A stretch of 64,000 nt of DNA from Margaritispora aquatica (taxonomy: Eukaryota; Ascomycota; Leotiomycetes; Helotiales; Discinellaceae): assembly GCA_007644065.1 (NCBI GenBank), contig VJWN01000006.1:1426001-1490000 (forward strand), given 5' to 3'. The translations under genes and the position numbers were made by a program. The notes under the pieces were generated by a model. That model saw only the letters and a list, made by a program, of their open reading frames with translations, was not told the origin of the DNA and did not search any database. Positions 10,396 to 22,196 of this stretch are shown here, piece by piece (within the stretch, counting starts at the first letter, position 1; the number at the start of each line of letters is the position of its first letter).

Positions 10396-13350
10396 ATGAT
10401 GGGGAATGCTACTTCGATACCTATTTCCAACCAAATACAAAGCGGAATTGATGAATTTCTCGAGTGCATCAACAACATAAACTTCGAACCGAAACCGCAA
10501 ATGATGATCAGCAGTCTCGACAATAATGCCAATAGGCTACTGTCCGCAAGACGTTTACCTTCACTACAAACCCTCCACTACGGTGCTTTAGTTGGAATCG
10601 GTATCTTGACTGCGTGCTGCCTCCTGCTTTCTGCTCTACTTGCTGGCTTGACACTGGCTCTTTGCGGACTTGATGACACCTTACTTCAACTCAGAACGAC
10701 CACGGGGACGGTTAAAGATAGGTATACACAGTCTTTCCTCTGCCTAATCATCTGCTAATGTCAGTCAGGAGGATGGCAGCCACTGTTGCTAAGATGAAGC
10801 AACATGGAACTTGGTTGTTGTGTAAGGGCAATCCAAAGATTCCCATGTTTTGCACTCCAGCATATTTCTGAAGTTGTCGTGGCTAGCACAGCTCATGGAC
10901 AATGGCAATAAGTCATTTCGTCATTATTCTCTACATGCTAATAGCCACGCTCCTAGGCTCGTTGATCCTCTGCTCGTGTCTCTGTGGCGAATCATTCCCC
11001 TTTCTCGTTCAATCACTCTGTCGAAACATGAAACTATGGGTTGCAATCTTGATATCAACGCTATGTCTCGCTATCATTGCGGAGATAATTCCTCAGTATA
11101 TCATTCCCAGAAATGCCATCGCCTGGAGCTATTATTGTTGCCCGCTTATTTGGGGATGCATGATTATAACATTCCCTATCTCCTGGCCATTAGCCTGGTT
11201 ATTAGACATAAGTTTCAAGAAATTACGCCATGATAAGACAGGTACCTTTTCCAAAGAACAGCTTGAGGAACTGATCCGTGATCACTCAGACAAGAAAAAT
11301 GGTGACATCGGTCCAGATGCCGCTCGTGTCGCGATTGGAGCCCTGAAGCTCGATGCCCGGACCATTGGTGCTGGCATGATGAGATCTATCGCACCAATAC
11401 CAGAAGCTGGAGAGCGGGATGTCGAAAAGGCAGACGAGGTTATTGTATCTCATGGCCTGATTGTGAAGTGGTCTGCTGTGAAAACAATCAAAATTGACGA
11501 TTTTGTCGACCAAGCCTTTCTCAGAAGGGTCAAAGGGTGGTCCTACAGTCGCATTCCTGTCATCAGTAAAGCTGAAATTGGTCCATGGGTTGGAGACGAG
11601 AAGAATCTTCAGGGGGGTATGGAGGATTGGGATGGCACTCGTATTTACGGCTTCCTGCATACGCGAGTAAGTATTGCATCATGGCCTTCTCCCATTAGAC
11701 ATGAAATTCTACAGCTAATACTCATAGAATCTTGTCGGTATTGAACTCAAACCTGGGCTTCGCGTTAAAGATCTGCCATTGTATCCATTGCCAGTTGTGA
11801 GAGAATCAATGTCGATATATGAGCTTTTGAACATGTTTCAACTTGGCATGTCCCGGATGGCAATTGTTGTCGCCAATCCTAAATCCGATCCTTTACAGAA
11901 GACAGAAATCACACCAAGCGTTTTCCACGACCCTGCTGAATTTGACACGATGAGATGGACAGCAACCAAGCGCACAAACGAGAATATCGTTTCGAAGGTG
12001 AAAAACAATGAGAAGGTTGCCCCCAAAAGTGCAACGGAAGGTGGAAAACAGCAGAACATTTATGGAATGCGTACACCCAAGCCAATAGGCATCATCACTT
12101 TCGAGGATATTATCGACACCATCTTACAGAAAACAAGCCATGACGAGAAGGATAGTCTCACTCGGCCTACGCCTACTCCTCCACCTAAGGTGCAGAAGGC
12201 TGTCAATTCTACTATTAACACAACGCCCCGAGACTTGTCGCCGGTCGGAAATCTTCCTCCAATTTCAATTCCCAAATCGCGCGTTTCTAACTCGTCCAAG
12301 AAGAGCACTCTACGATTTCGAACAACTTCGAAACCGCGCGATGAAGTTAGTAATTTAGACGGCGCAAATGAAGCAAGAGAGGTTGTAAGAGGGCAAAGAC
12401 GAGATAATCGTAGCGACAGCTCTTACACTGATAATAGCAATGGTGGCTTTCACGGGCCCACCAGCTCTGTCGAGTCAAATCCAAGTGTGACACTCACAGC
12501 TGCAGATCTCCTCAATTTGATACCATCAAATCCATACGGATCTCCATACCCTTCGGATTCACAAGGCAAGTCTAGCTGTTTAAATTCTCGCAATCCACAT
12601 GCAACCCGTGGACCTAGCAGCAAGAACTTCCAACACATGTGGCGAAATATCAGTGCATCGCCAATCGTGCCAATTCTTCCTGACGCTTCGTCCACACCAG
12701 CATCTATTAGACAGTACATGATCAATTTTGACGGAGCGAACGACATGGATGACGACACAATGGAGCTTATGATGCCAGAGCCTGCAACAGATGGCGAAGT
12801 CACGGAATTGGTCAAAGCCAAGGCTGACAATGATACTCCAGAGATTCCTGAAAGCCACTTCAGACAGACCAAAAAGACCAAAAAGCAAAATAGTACTGAT
12901 GTTAGTGGAGAAACTATCTTGAGCTTGAGTTCTTGGTGTGACAGCTATTATGAGCGGGAGAATACTATCAACTCAGAAACTATCTATGATGCTTTACCAC
13001 TTTCGCTGCAGCGGATGCACGATCAAAACTTTCCTATCTCATGTGAGAACGCTCGCAACTTAGAGACAATTTCCGAAGAAAGGTCGAACAAGAGTTGCGA
13101 TTTGACCGAAGATCGCTATAAGCCATATGAAGGTTTTCCAGCGGAGTTACTTGACAGAGAGGAAAGTGGGCGTGTTCCCAACTATTTGTCTTTCACGTTA
13201 CCAAGACTTCCTGATATACATCGAGACTTTACTCCTGTTAGAGAACAAAGTTTTGAAGATGATAGGGCACTTTTACCGAGTCAACGGAAAGCGTTGCAAG
13301 CCGGTCCGGAGTTGGAAATCACCCCTAGATGCTCTAGTTTGTGGTTTTGA
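10396..13350 (+). CDS. CNNM/Mam3-like DUF21 and CBS-pair membrane protein
   Basis: Predicted integral membrane protein of the CNNM/CorC family (yeast Mam3), linked to divalent-metal homeostasis. My model: 10396-10721, 10769-10821, 10945-11666, 11728-13350; 907 residues, phases consistent throughout. The DUF21 part has a first span with LLSALLAGLTLALCGLD, a second around LLGSLILCSCLCGESFPF, a third ending in AIIAEIIPQYI (a hallmark acidic-proline motif) and a fourth. A CBS pair follows (GWSYSRIPVI; GIITFEDIIDTIL) and then about 430 mostly disordered residues. The third exon start at 10945 was chosen over 10887 because it restores the expected spacing of span two; that junction is the least certain. 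ATG at 10399 is an equal alternative start. Confidence 0.8.
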
Positions 13351-13574
13351 TGTGTATGGCAATGGGTCAGAATAAGAAATATCAGCGTGTTGTGTAACTG
13401 TGGGTGTGGGGTATAAATATTAGGTATCAGAAAGGTGTGAGAGATGGTATTCTTAGAATTCAGCCGTACCAGGCTAGCTTTCAGGTTTGCATTCATTCAC
13501 TACTATTGTGTTGATGGTCAAGTGATAAAAAAGTGTAGAGTAGGCGCAGAAACACAGAAATAAAGTCAACACGT

Positions 13575-16038
13575 TCATTTTTCTATCTTATCAATGGTAC
13601 TCTGTAACAAGACCTCAATCTGCATCCACCTTCTCCCCAGAATATCCCTCTGATCTGGCAAGCCTTCTTCGCACGCCTTCACGGCCTTGAGATTCCTCCT
13701 GGCATCCTTTAAGTACCGTTTCAATGCCGTGCACAGAATGTCATTCACCTCGTCCTGGTAGCGCTCGCCATCCTCCTCAAACCCAGATGCCACGCGCCGC
13801 CACTTCCCCAGCGGCATGCACAATAGACGCAGCGCGGTCTGCGTCCGATAGCAGGGCTCGTGGGTGTGCGCGTCGAGCGTGTAGGTCCCGTGAAAGTTGG
13901 CGTCTTGCAGGTGCGTGGTGAGTTGGGTCGGCGTGAAGAGCGGGAGGAGATAAGCGTCTAAGGGGAGGGAATCAGTGGTATTTGGGGTTGAAGAGGTGGA
14001 CGAGAGGATGAAGCCGTATTCGGTCAGGAGGAAGTCGTTTGTGTGTGGGCCGTAGGAGATGTAGATTTCTTGTCCTCGCTAGAGGGAGGAGAGGTGTGCG
14101 TTAGTTAATTTTGCGGGTGCTGTGTGGCAGAGTGAATGACGAAGAAGTGGTAGTGACAGTGGTTGCATTGAATTGATTTTCATCTTTGCGCCTTGGAACT
14201 CGGAAACGTGTATATATGCCAGTTGAGATGACATGCTGGGGAATATGATGGGCAATTAAAGCACGAAAACTTACTTTGAGAGGAACAGAAGTGCTGATCT
14301 CGTAGCCGGCGGTAGTGAAAGCAACATCACAAGGAACGGGGTTTTCAGACTTTTTTGCGTTGGTATCGGTAGTTGGTGGAGGGGTGGAGCAATGGTTGAA
14401 ATAATCTGCGAATGGGTTTAAAGCCATGCACTTTAGATATGTTAGTAGAGTTCTAGAATTAGATTGGTATGTGTTGGAAGTCATTGTGTTACTGAGAGTG
14501 ATTGCTTGAAAAGGGTTCAGAAGCTCTGAAATGATCGTTCAGTGTCCCCATGCCACCTCCTTCTCGTCGACGCACAGCTTAGGATGTAGTCTCCATACTA
14601 AACCGGGAGAGGACAGATAAATAAAACTGTTCTTACATCATCCCTATCCTTCGGCGCTATCTTGACCTTCGGGCTCACGAAATAGAACGTTCGAGTGTTG
14701 ATCAACAACCAGGCGTGCAAGTACTCCGCATACTCGAGCTCTGGATATGCTTTATGCACGGCTTCCCAGTCGAGCTTAAGCTTGCGGTTCTGGTTATCGA
14801 GTAGAGTCTTCGCGGCTGAGGGGAGAAGAGCTTGTAAGGAGGATGGGTAGAGGATTGGCATGGAGCAACGGAAATCGGACATTGTTGGCAGTACTGCTCG
14901 CCAAGGGCGCAGGTCGAGGGTGTTAGGCCCAGTGCCCGTGACGAGAGGTGTGAGACAGAGATCAGCTGCTAGGAGGCCGCTGTTTAGGTTGTTAGAAGTG
15001 GATGTGGAAATTGGGAGATTGCCCCAATGAGCTACAATATCGAAAGCTTCAATGCTCCTCCTGAGATTTGCAATTGATGAGTCACGAAGAAGAGAGATTT
15101 ATATATAGAAATAACGAGTAGGTAGATTGGAACATACTGTACTGATATTGGCCCGATCTCTTTGGACAAGGTTTTTGGTATTGTATGAACTGTCCTGAGG
15201 GCTGAAATGGGAACTGTGACGAGAACAGATTTTGCCTGAAATATATCGTTAGCCTTTTTGCTAGCACCGGCTTCGAATATCCTGTTATATCAACATCAAT
15301 CTATGGGAGATGGAGCTTAGAAAGCTGGAGTTGACAGCTTAACGTGATTAAGAGTAGAGAAATGGGCCACTATAATAACTTATAAAATCTAAGCAAGATC
15401 TTACACAATGAGAAAAAGGAAAAGACTTTGCTAAAGACATGATCACTTATTTCTCTTGCCGAACGCCATTTTCTCCAACAAGGGACTGTAACTCTCGGTA
15501 CAAGTGCAGAGATTGACAGGAGATTCTAGTCTAAGATTTCTGAGGAGTTATCCTCGCGAAGAGTGTGAATTGTGACCCTGCAACCACCACCTTGAGCTTC
15601 TGCCTCTTTTCCAAATACAAATCACAGTAAAACTTGTTGATATTGCAAAAGCATGCAGAAAAATAAATTTCTTGATAAATAAAAAGTTCAATTATTGACA
15701 AAGTTACTTCAAGTCCTGAGCAAATGTGATAACTTTAAAGTGACTCATTGGTGAGGTTAAAAATTTGAAAACCCGAAAAGTTGTAAAAACAAGGTGAAAT
15801 ATTGAGAGAACATGAAGTATTGACATAGGCAGCTACACTTGTGCATTCGGACCATTTTAAAAGCAAATATATAAAATCTCCAAGATATCAACATGCAATA
15901 TCAAATGCGTAGACATACCTCATGTGTTTTGGTAGCAATTATACCAAGACCTCTGCCCTCAAATTTATGAGCGGCAACACCATTGATTTTCACTCCCCTT
16001 CCAATTGCCCACTCTGTGAACTCCTCATGTATCTCCAT
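13575..16038 (-). CDS. SET-domain protein lysine methyltransferase (LSMT/RKM type)
   Basis: Predicted SAM-dependent protein-lysine methyltransferase of the SETD6/Rkm class. Five exons on the complement: 15919-16038, 15138-15235, 14637-15060, 14275-14430, 13575-14078, all frame-consistent, 433 residues. Key parts: FEGRGLGIIATKTHE (SET start), AKSVLVTVPISALRTVHTIP, GLLAADL and WRAVLPTM in the SET insert, YAEYLHAWLLINTRTF, NPFADYFNHC (SAM-contacting N-H), and GQEIYISYGPHTNDFLLTEYGF (catalytic Tyr region), then a helical substrate-binding tail. The N-H and GxEIxISYG motifs are intact, so activity is plausible; the substrate is unknown. The first intron is 683 nt, far longer than any other in the window. 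Start shares a 185-bp promoter with COQ4. Confidence 0.87.
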
Positions 16039-16223
16039 CCTAATCCTAAAATCTCGTGAAAATTTGGGGTTTTTCTTGTAGAGATTCGATGTCGATATAA
16101 AGTTGCAGATGAGTCTGTTCCAATGACTGACACTAAGCGGAAGCATCCGCCCCGCAACCAAGCTTCATTTCTGGCACCACTTTCTACCTCACCACAGCAT
16201 TCACAAGACTTCACAACACAACA
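16039..16223. promoter_or_regulatory. Short bidirectional promoter, SET gene / COQ4
   Basis: Only 185 bp separate the two divergent start codons, so both genes must be driven from overlapping elements. CACA-rich sequence precedes the COQ4 ATG. Confidence 0.6.
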
Positions 16224-17131
16224 ATGGCTTTGCTATTACGGCAGACTGCTCTCAGAGCTGGGCTACCGAGGGAATTACTAGCTGCCTGTAGTATCTCATT
16301 ACATGCAAGAGGATTCAGTGTCCTAAACCGTCCACCGCCGAATTATCCAGGTCATGTACCATTGACGCGCATCGAACGAGCTGGTCTCGCTGTTGGGTCT
16401 GCCGTTGGATCTCTACTCAACCCATATAGAGCAGGTAATGGCCCTCTCCCTCAGCTTCAGGCAAGACGCTCACGTGTGCAGACCTCATAGCTGCACTGGG
16501 CGAAGCAACAGCCACACCATACTTCATCTACCGCCTCCGCGATGCTATGCTCTCCTCCCCTACAGGCCGCCGAATCCTGCGCGACCGTCCACGGATAACT
16601 TCCCAAACACTATCCATGGCCCGTCTGCGAACACTACCCTCCAACACGGTTGGTTGGGCTTACGCGGATTGGTTGGACCGTGAGGGCGTGAGCCCGGATA
16701 CTAGGAGCTCGGTGCAGTACATCGATGACGAGGAATGCGCATATGTGATGCAGCGATACAGGGAATGTCATGATTTCTATCACGCTATCACCGGGCTTCC
16801 GATTGTCGTAGAGGGTGAGGTTGCGCTGAAGGCCTTTGAGTTTGCGAATACCCTGCTACCGATGACGGGGCTGAGTCTGTTTGCTGTAATGAGGCTGAAG
16901 AAGAAGGAAAGGGAGAGGTTTTGGAGCATCTATCTGCCTTGGGCGTTGCGGAATGGGACGCAAGCACAGGAGATGCTTAATGTTTATTGGGAGGAGGTGC
17001 TGGAGAAGGATGTGGGGGAGCTGAGGGCAGAGTTGGGTATTGAGAAGCCCGTGGATTTGAGGAGTATTAGGAAAGCCGAAAGGAGAAAGGCCAGGGAGGA
17101 GAAGGAGGCGAGGGAGAGAGTTGGGATGTAA
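16224..17131 (+). CDS. COQ4: Ubiquinone biosynthesis protein COQ4
   Basis: Mitochondrial matrix-side protein needed for assembly and stability of the coenzyme Q biosynthetic complex. Exons 16224-16434 and 16482-17131 join in phase 1 across a 47-nt intron (GTAATG...GTGCAG), giving 286 residues. The N-terminus is basic and Ser/Leu-rich, as expected for a matrix-targeting peptide. The family signature lies in exon 2: [21 protein letters not shown], then the metal-ligand motif [11 protein letters not shown] with the downstream Glu of the HDxxH-x(n)-E pattern ([12 protein letters not shown]). The end is a Lys/Arg/Glu-rich helix longer than in yeast. The exon 1 segment [21 protein letters not shown] is also conserved in the family. 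Confidence 0.96.
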
Positions 17132-17323
17132 ATTCCACGGATGGTACCTATATTACGTGGGTGTACTCAATATGTATGATTGTAGATTTGTAGATTTGTA
17201 AAATACCATGCCGCAACGCCAATACTGACTATTCCCCGAGGTATCATCTCAATTTGCGTATCCACGAATCGTATTCTCACTTAGTAGCATTGGTCGCGTT
17301 CTTTGTCCCCTCGTCCCAGCTCC

Positions 17324-17915
17324 TCACATATCAAACAAATCATCATCGTCGTCGTCTCCCCATCCTCCCTTCCGCCTACTCACGACAATCTTCTCGGGCT
17401 CCCTCGTCTCCGCCACGGCATTTAGCAGCTCCTTTAGCTGCGTTTCTGTGACCTTGCCCCGCAATTGACCACTTCGCGCCAGCATGATCAGACGGTCCTC
17501 GACTTCCTGTGCGCGCGACTCCTTCACCAGACGGATGCGACCTAAACGGTCCGCAGCTTCGGGCTCGAGGATTTGCGAGAGAATCGATTGTCGAGCTGCT
17601 TGCTCTTGCTCTCTGCGAGGGCGATGAGTTAGTTACTGGTAGGAATGCGCTTCGCAATGGCATGTGATATGGCAAGCGGAGGGGAGGGATATCTACTGTT
17701 TATCGCCCTGTCCTTGGCCTTGTCTTCCTATGCTTCCACCTCCTCCTCCGCCACTGCCTTGCTGTGATTTTAGCTGCTCAAGGCGAGCTTTGCGAATCTA
17801 GAAGCGCATTCCATCAGCGCATGATCTCACTCCACTTCCTCTCTCACCTTGTGCGCTCCAAGAGTTTCGCGGATCACCAGTGCAAACTTACCGCAGCTAA
17901 ATCATCGTCTTCCAT
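17324..17915 (-). CDS. PDCD5/TFAR19-family DNA-binding protein
   Basis: Small helical-bundle protein of the PDCD5 family (yeast Ymr074c type); PDCD5 proteins bind DNA and the TRiC chaperonin. Three exons on the complement: 17892-17915 (only eight codons), 17697-17797 and 17324-17612, phases 0 and 2, total 137 residues. The order MEDDDLAA / IRKARLEQLKSQQG / QEQAARQSILSQILEPEAADRL / RIRLVKESRAQEVEDRLI / GQLRGKVTETQLKELL follows the family blocks. A Gly-rich insert (GSGGGGGGSIGRQGQGQG) sits after the first helix, and the C-terminus is acidic (DDDDDDLFDM). The eight-codon first exon would be missed by ORF scanning. Convergent with COQ4, 192 bp between stops. Confidence 0.94.
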
Positions 17916-20303
17916 TTTGTGATATGTGTTTTTGGATTGGTGTTGTATTGGTGGATGCGTGGATCGATGTTATTGTTGCTCACGGCTGGCAACAGGGAAG
18001 AAATGAGGGGCAGCCTTGTCTGGCGACTTTTTGGATGGTGGGGTAGGGTGAGATTTTCGTTTGCTTCGAAGAATTTTGAGATGTTTTGAAGCTCGTGTAA
18101 TTCTACTGCAAGTGAGGATATCTGTCTTTTTTCCAATGACTCAGAAGTTTCAAGTAAGTTACCATTCTATTTTAGAGGAATTATTAAGTGAGTTGAGCTT
18201 GACTACTAGAGAAAACTCTGTCCTTTAATTTTACGCATTTTCCCGTACTCTCTATTGTTTGCCAGTCTATTTGCGATTCAGCCAATTGCGTCTAAAAGGA
18301 GAAAATATATTAGATATGTCTCCGAAATCTTCTAGCAAGCGTTGCTATACCAGAATCCCTATCGATCATATTAAGTGTGACTTTAGAGATGTTATCCTAA
18401 AGCTTGTGTCAGATATCTCCCTTGCAGTACTCTACGGCAAAAGAAGAGTTTACGGTGATTGCCTTTGTGAAATCATATGTAGCACTTCTTGACCTCCTGC
18501 CTAAACTGCTTGAGAAAATTTGTTTATATAATGCTGCATCTAGATTCTCTCTTAGTGCTTATTATGAGAATGTGACCCTCTTCATCGCATTGCTTACCCG
18601 CATCTCGACTTGCCATGTTTGTTGATAAGGTCTTGAAATGATCTGAATTGTATAGCGCGGTACAACACCTTGGCGTGGTATTCAAGATTCTTTCCAGGCG
18701 GTGCAGCCCCTGTCATAAGCGAAGCTCCCAAACCAGGATCGAAAAGCGGGAAACGTATGGAGTCTTGATCGAAATTTCGAACTTGGTGGAGAGTTAGCAG
18801 GTAAAATCTGCTACTCTTGTCACCCTATAACGACATTGCAAGGTCATTGAAGAGCAGCAATGCTGCAGTGATTGCAGATCTTGGGGGCGGACTTGACTTC
18901 CGCCATTTGCAAGATGCAAGCGAATGTGAGTCCTTTGATCTTAAATTTGACCAGCCTTATAAGATCAAGATGTAAATACTCGCCCATTTCCAAAGTCTGA
19001 AGTATCCAGGGGCAGAAGGCAAGAGCGCACGTGCAATTGAAGAGATAAGATCCTCGTATGCCGCTCCCCGTGGATTTCAGACTTGTGAAAAGACGAGTAG
19101 CATGAGATGGCCCCATATCTTGCACTATTCGTTCAGAAAATCGTATTACTATGACCTAAACGATTTGTTGTTTCTGAAGCCAGGCGAACTTTAAGGTTAA
19201 ATTTTGGCACTTTCTCGCTTAACCCTTGAATTGAAACTACCTGATAAGGTAAGATTTAACATATATCAACCCAAGAATGTCTCCTAACAAGTTTTCATCA
19301 ATCAATTCTCGCCGCGAGAAGTCTTCAAAACAAACTATCTCTACGTTTCTGATATACGTTGCATGTCACTTTGATAGCGGACAACTTATCCGAAGACACA
19401 ATTTGCCGCCCCCAACGAACAAATTCTTGGCATTTTCAAGAAACAGGGCCGCTTGGAGATCATACTGGTAAGGCTGAAAAGAGCATCTGGCATTCTCTTT
19501 CCGCTGACGTGAGAAAAGTTCTTCTGTGACATGCTTTGTTCCTTTGACTGCGTGGTTGGTTCAGTCGGTAAGTACCTTGTACTTTCAATCTGGCTGCTCA
19601 TTCCAGCTGCCTTATGCAAGCTTGAAGCTGCCCTGTTCGTCCGAGCTTGACCCTTGCTAGGTTGACTTCGCTTGGGAGTTTGTATCTTTTCGCCATACGG
19701 GATTACAAGAATTAGGAAGAAAAATGAAGGAACTGCTGAGGAATTGAGAAGTTTAGGGTCGATTTTGAATGTTCTTCGGTGTGGATTGGCTGTGTGATGG
19801 ATTAGCGAGAAGTATAAGAATCCCATCAATTAAGTAATACTGAACTCCAATCCCCATGTTTCGCTCGGTCCCGAGTCTTATCCATGTGTAAACTGTGCCG
19901 CTTCTCATCCGTGCTCAAGCAGGCCCCGACATCAGCCTAGAAAGCTTGCTCCAATTTCGCATCGCTTAGTTCAGCCCCCAATGTCTAATGCTACCAAGTC
20001 CCGTCAATTGATTGGAGTTATGTACGAGGGTGTAAAATGCGATTTCTTGAGGAAGTACCTCCGTAGCAATTTGGAGTGCAAGTCTTGGTTTCTGACATAC
20101 TGGTTCTCTGGTAAACAAACAGACTTGAGGCAGGGAGCAGCAAAATGAGAAAATATTCCACGCGGACATGGGAAGAGTTGTTTTTGTATTAAGTGTCGTG
20201 ATTTTCCTCGCTCAACTTTTTCTTCTCACCACCATCACTCTCTTCTCTTTCCTCTTCCCGACTCCCGCTTTCACCTGATCAGTACTTCTCCCGGTCTATC
20301 ATC
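17916..20303. other. 2.4-kb gap without a supported gene
   Basis: Short frames on both strands (for example 18259-18492, 18844-19125, 19386-19829) lack conserved motifs, signal peptides or joinable exons. The region marks the border between the housekeeping block and the secreted-protein block. The last 120 bp have TC-rich tracts, as in a fungal promoter. Confidence 0.45.
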
Positions 20304-21134
20304 ATGGTCTCAATCAAGAACCTTTCGGTAGCTCTCCTGAGCATCGTCTCCTTGGTCAATGCCTCGCCAACCATTGCCCACTCCAAAAGAGAGAAGGTGT
20401 ATGATCCTGCCATTTGGACCTCTGTTGAATGGCAGGGAGATGTGATCCATTGTGAGTAGAACTATTATTTACAAGACCCGGCTTCCCCCTAAAAGACACA
20501 CTTGATCTGACTTGACTTCTTTGATTACTAGACAAGACTGCATCCTTCCACGCGGGAATTCCTCAAGGACCAGTCAATGCCACAGTCGGCGCTCGCGCTC
20601 CTATCGAGAAACGCGCCAACCAGTGCGGTGCAAGTTCTTTCCGGCCTTCTCCAGGCGGACCATACTCAACTGTTGCCCACTGCTGGGCACTTCGTGACTG
20701 GCTTCGTAAGTGACCTTTTCCCCTTCTCCATTCTGCCTGGGACAGCTATTTGCGCGTTGCCAAACTTTGTCTTTCAAACGAATATTGACATCAGCAACAG
20801 TTGTTCAAAGTCCCGGAAACTGGGGAGTTGGCAGCTGGGTCGGTGCTGCTCGCGATGTGTGGGAGATAGCCTCGTACGGAACCTGTATCTTCAAAGCCGG
20901 TACTGGAAATGCTTTCCTGACCCTTATTGGTGGTGAGGATATGGCGGATATTGTTCGTGATTCTATCAACATGTATCAGGTATGTGCTATTCACGGATTA
21001 AAATATGGTATACGAGAGTACTAGTGCTAACTTGCTACTTCTAGTACAATGGGTATGTTGGCTCCCGAGGCAATATGGGATGCTGGAACTACTTGGGCAC
21101 TGCTTCAGTTGATTGGGCTGTTGTGCATGATTAG
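20304..21134 (+). CDS. Secreted Hce2/Ecp2-like effector-family protein, copy A
   Basis: Predicted secreted protein with an Hce2-type domain (homologues of the Cladosporium Ecp2 necrosis-inducing factor). Exons 20304-20451, 20532-20705, 20795-20979, 21045-21134 (phases 1, 1, 0) give 198 residues; the third acceptor could instead be six bases later. Residues 1-20 form a signal peptide. Lys-Arg sites at 28-29 and 76-77 look like Kex2 cleavage sites, leaving a domain from about 78 with four cysteines (QCGASSF, HCWALRDW, GTCIFKAGTGN, GNMGCWN) and the typical EDMADIVRDSI block and final W. A paralogue with the same exon plan lies at 31139-31969. Role in plant interaction is inferred from the family only. 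Confidence 0.85.
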
Positions 21135-21723
21135 ATATTTGGCAGAGAGTTCTAGCAACAGTTGAGTTCTTAGTCATCAAGTCTTAGGCTGAAAAACGAG
21201 GACGTGTAGTTTGATGCTCGAGGTCGATAGCGAGATTCAGGCGGAAGTTCGCTTAAAATTGAAATTCGTTTGTTTCTCTCGCAAACATCTTAAGACTTTG
21301 TGAATCAAACTGAGCTTTCAAGACTCAAGTAATATCATGCGATCTTTTCATTCTTCGATATAAGAAAGACAAATTTTCATGATAAAGCTTAAACCCCAAC
21401 CATTCAAGTGTATGGCCAATTCAATTCAATACATTAATTTTGCAAACAGATCTTACAATGACAGTTTGAAGTGAAGGAGCATCAGACTTCAATACTCAGA
21501 ATGAACACGTTTGCAAACAGGGTATATTGAAGGCACACAGCTTTCACAGAACAATGTTGAATTGATTATCTGTGAAGTTTCGCAATCCCAAGCTCCTCCT
21601 CAACAACTCAAACATCCAATTCCAAGCACAGCACAAATTCTGGACAACTACAGCCTCACATAACACCTCCAGAAGCACACCAAGATCTATTCCCACCTAT
21701 TGCAAGCGATGATTTTGCAGCGC
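21135..21723. other. Intergenic between convergent secreted-protein genes
   Basis: 589 bp between the stops of the Hce2 copy A gene and the leftward six-cysteine gene; only terminator-side sequence is expected. A/T-rich; no frame of interest. Confidence 0.45.
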
Positions 21724-22196
21724 TTAGCAGTTGAAGTACAAATACGCACTATGCCACACAGGCAACGTGCTCGAGGCGCTGGTACAGCCGCTGTACTGGA
21801 GCTCAGCAATGCCAGCTGATTGATGGGTTCCAGCACAGTTGGTACTCGCGTACAGTGATGCGGTTGGCTTGGATCCTCCCGTATTATCCTGTGTCATCAA
21901 AATGCTCCTGCCTTCTTGGAAAGTGTAGCAGGTTCCACCACAGCCGAAGTTGTATGAGTTAACAAGTGAGACGCCGGCACAGTTCGCGTCCGTGTAGATG
22001 AGTGCGCGGTGATTACCGCCTCGTGCGAGAAGTGGACTGGCTGGAGAGACGTTTGCTTCCGAGACGGGAGCTGTATGTGTGATGTGCGGTTAGTGAGTGG
22101 ATTTTTGGTTGCGGTTAATCAAGATTGCCGAGACTTACCACCGAGGACCATGGTGCTGAGCATTCCCATGATGAGAGCAAGATTTTGGAATTGCAT
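21724..22196 (-). CDS. Small secreted six-cysteine protein
   Basis: Not a family I recognise. Exons 22139-22196 and 21724-22070 (complement) join in phase 1 over a 68-nt intron (GTAAGT...CATACAG), giving 134 residues. The first exon encodes nearly all of a signal peptide (MQFQNLALIMGMLSTMVLG), cut before APVSEAN. The mature part has six cysteines, and two halves share a pattern of aromatic-x(4)-NCAG, then 13-15 residues later a GC: YTDANCAGVSL and YASTNCAGTHQ. It ends on the sixth cysteine (YLYFNC). Such intron-in-signal-peptide genes with even cysteine numbers are common among fungal effectors. Lies 0.6 kb from the Hce2 gene. Confidence 0.75.

Noticed and set aside
10887..10944. Alternative upstream acceptor for exon 3 of the DUF21 gene
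   Set aside because: It would add about 20 residues that disturb the expected second membrane span, and the phase at 10892 does not fit the GTAAGG donor.
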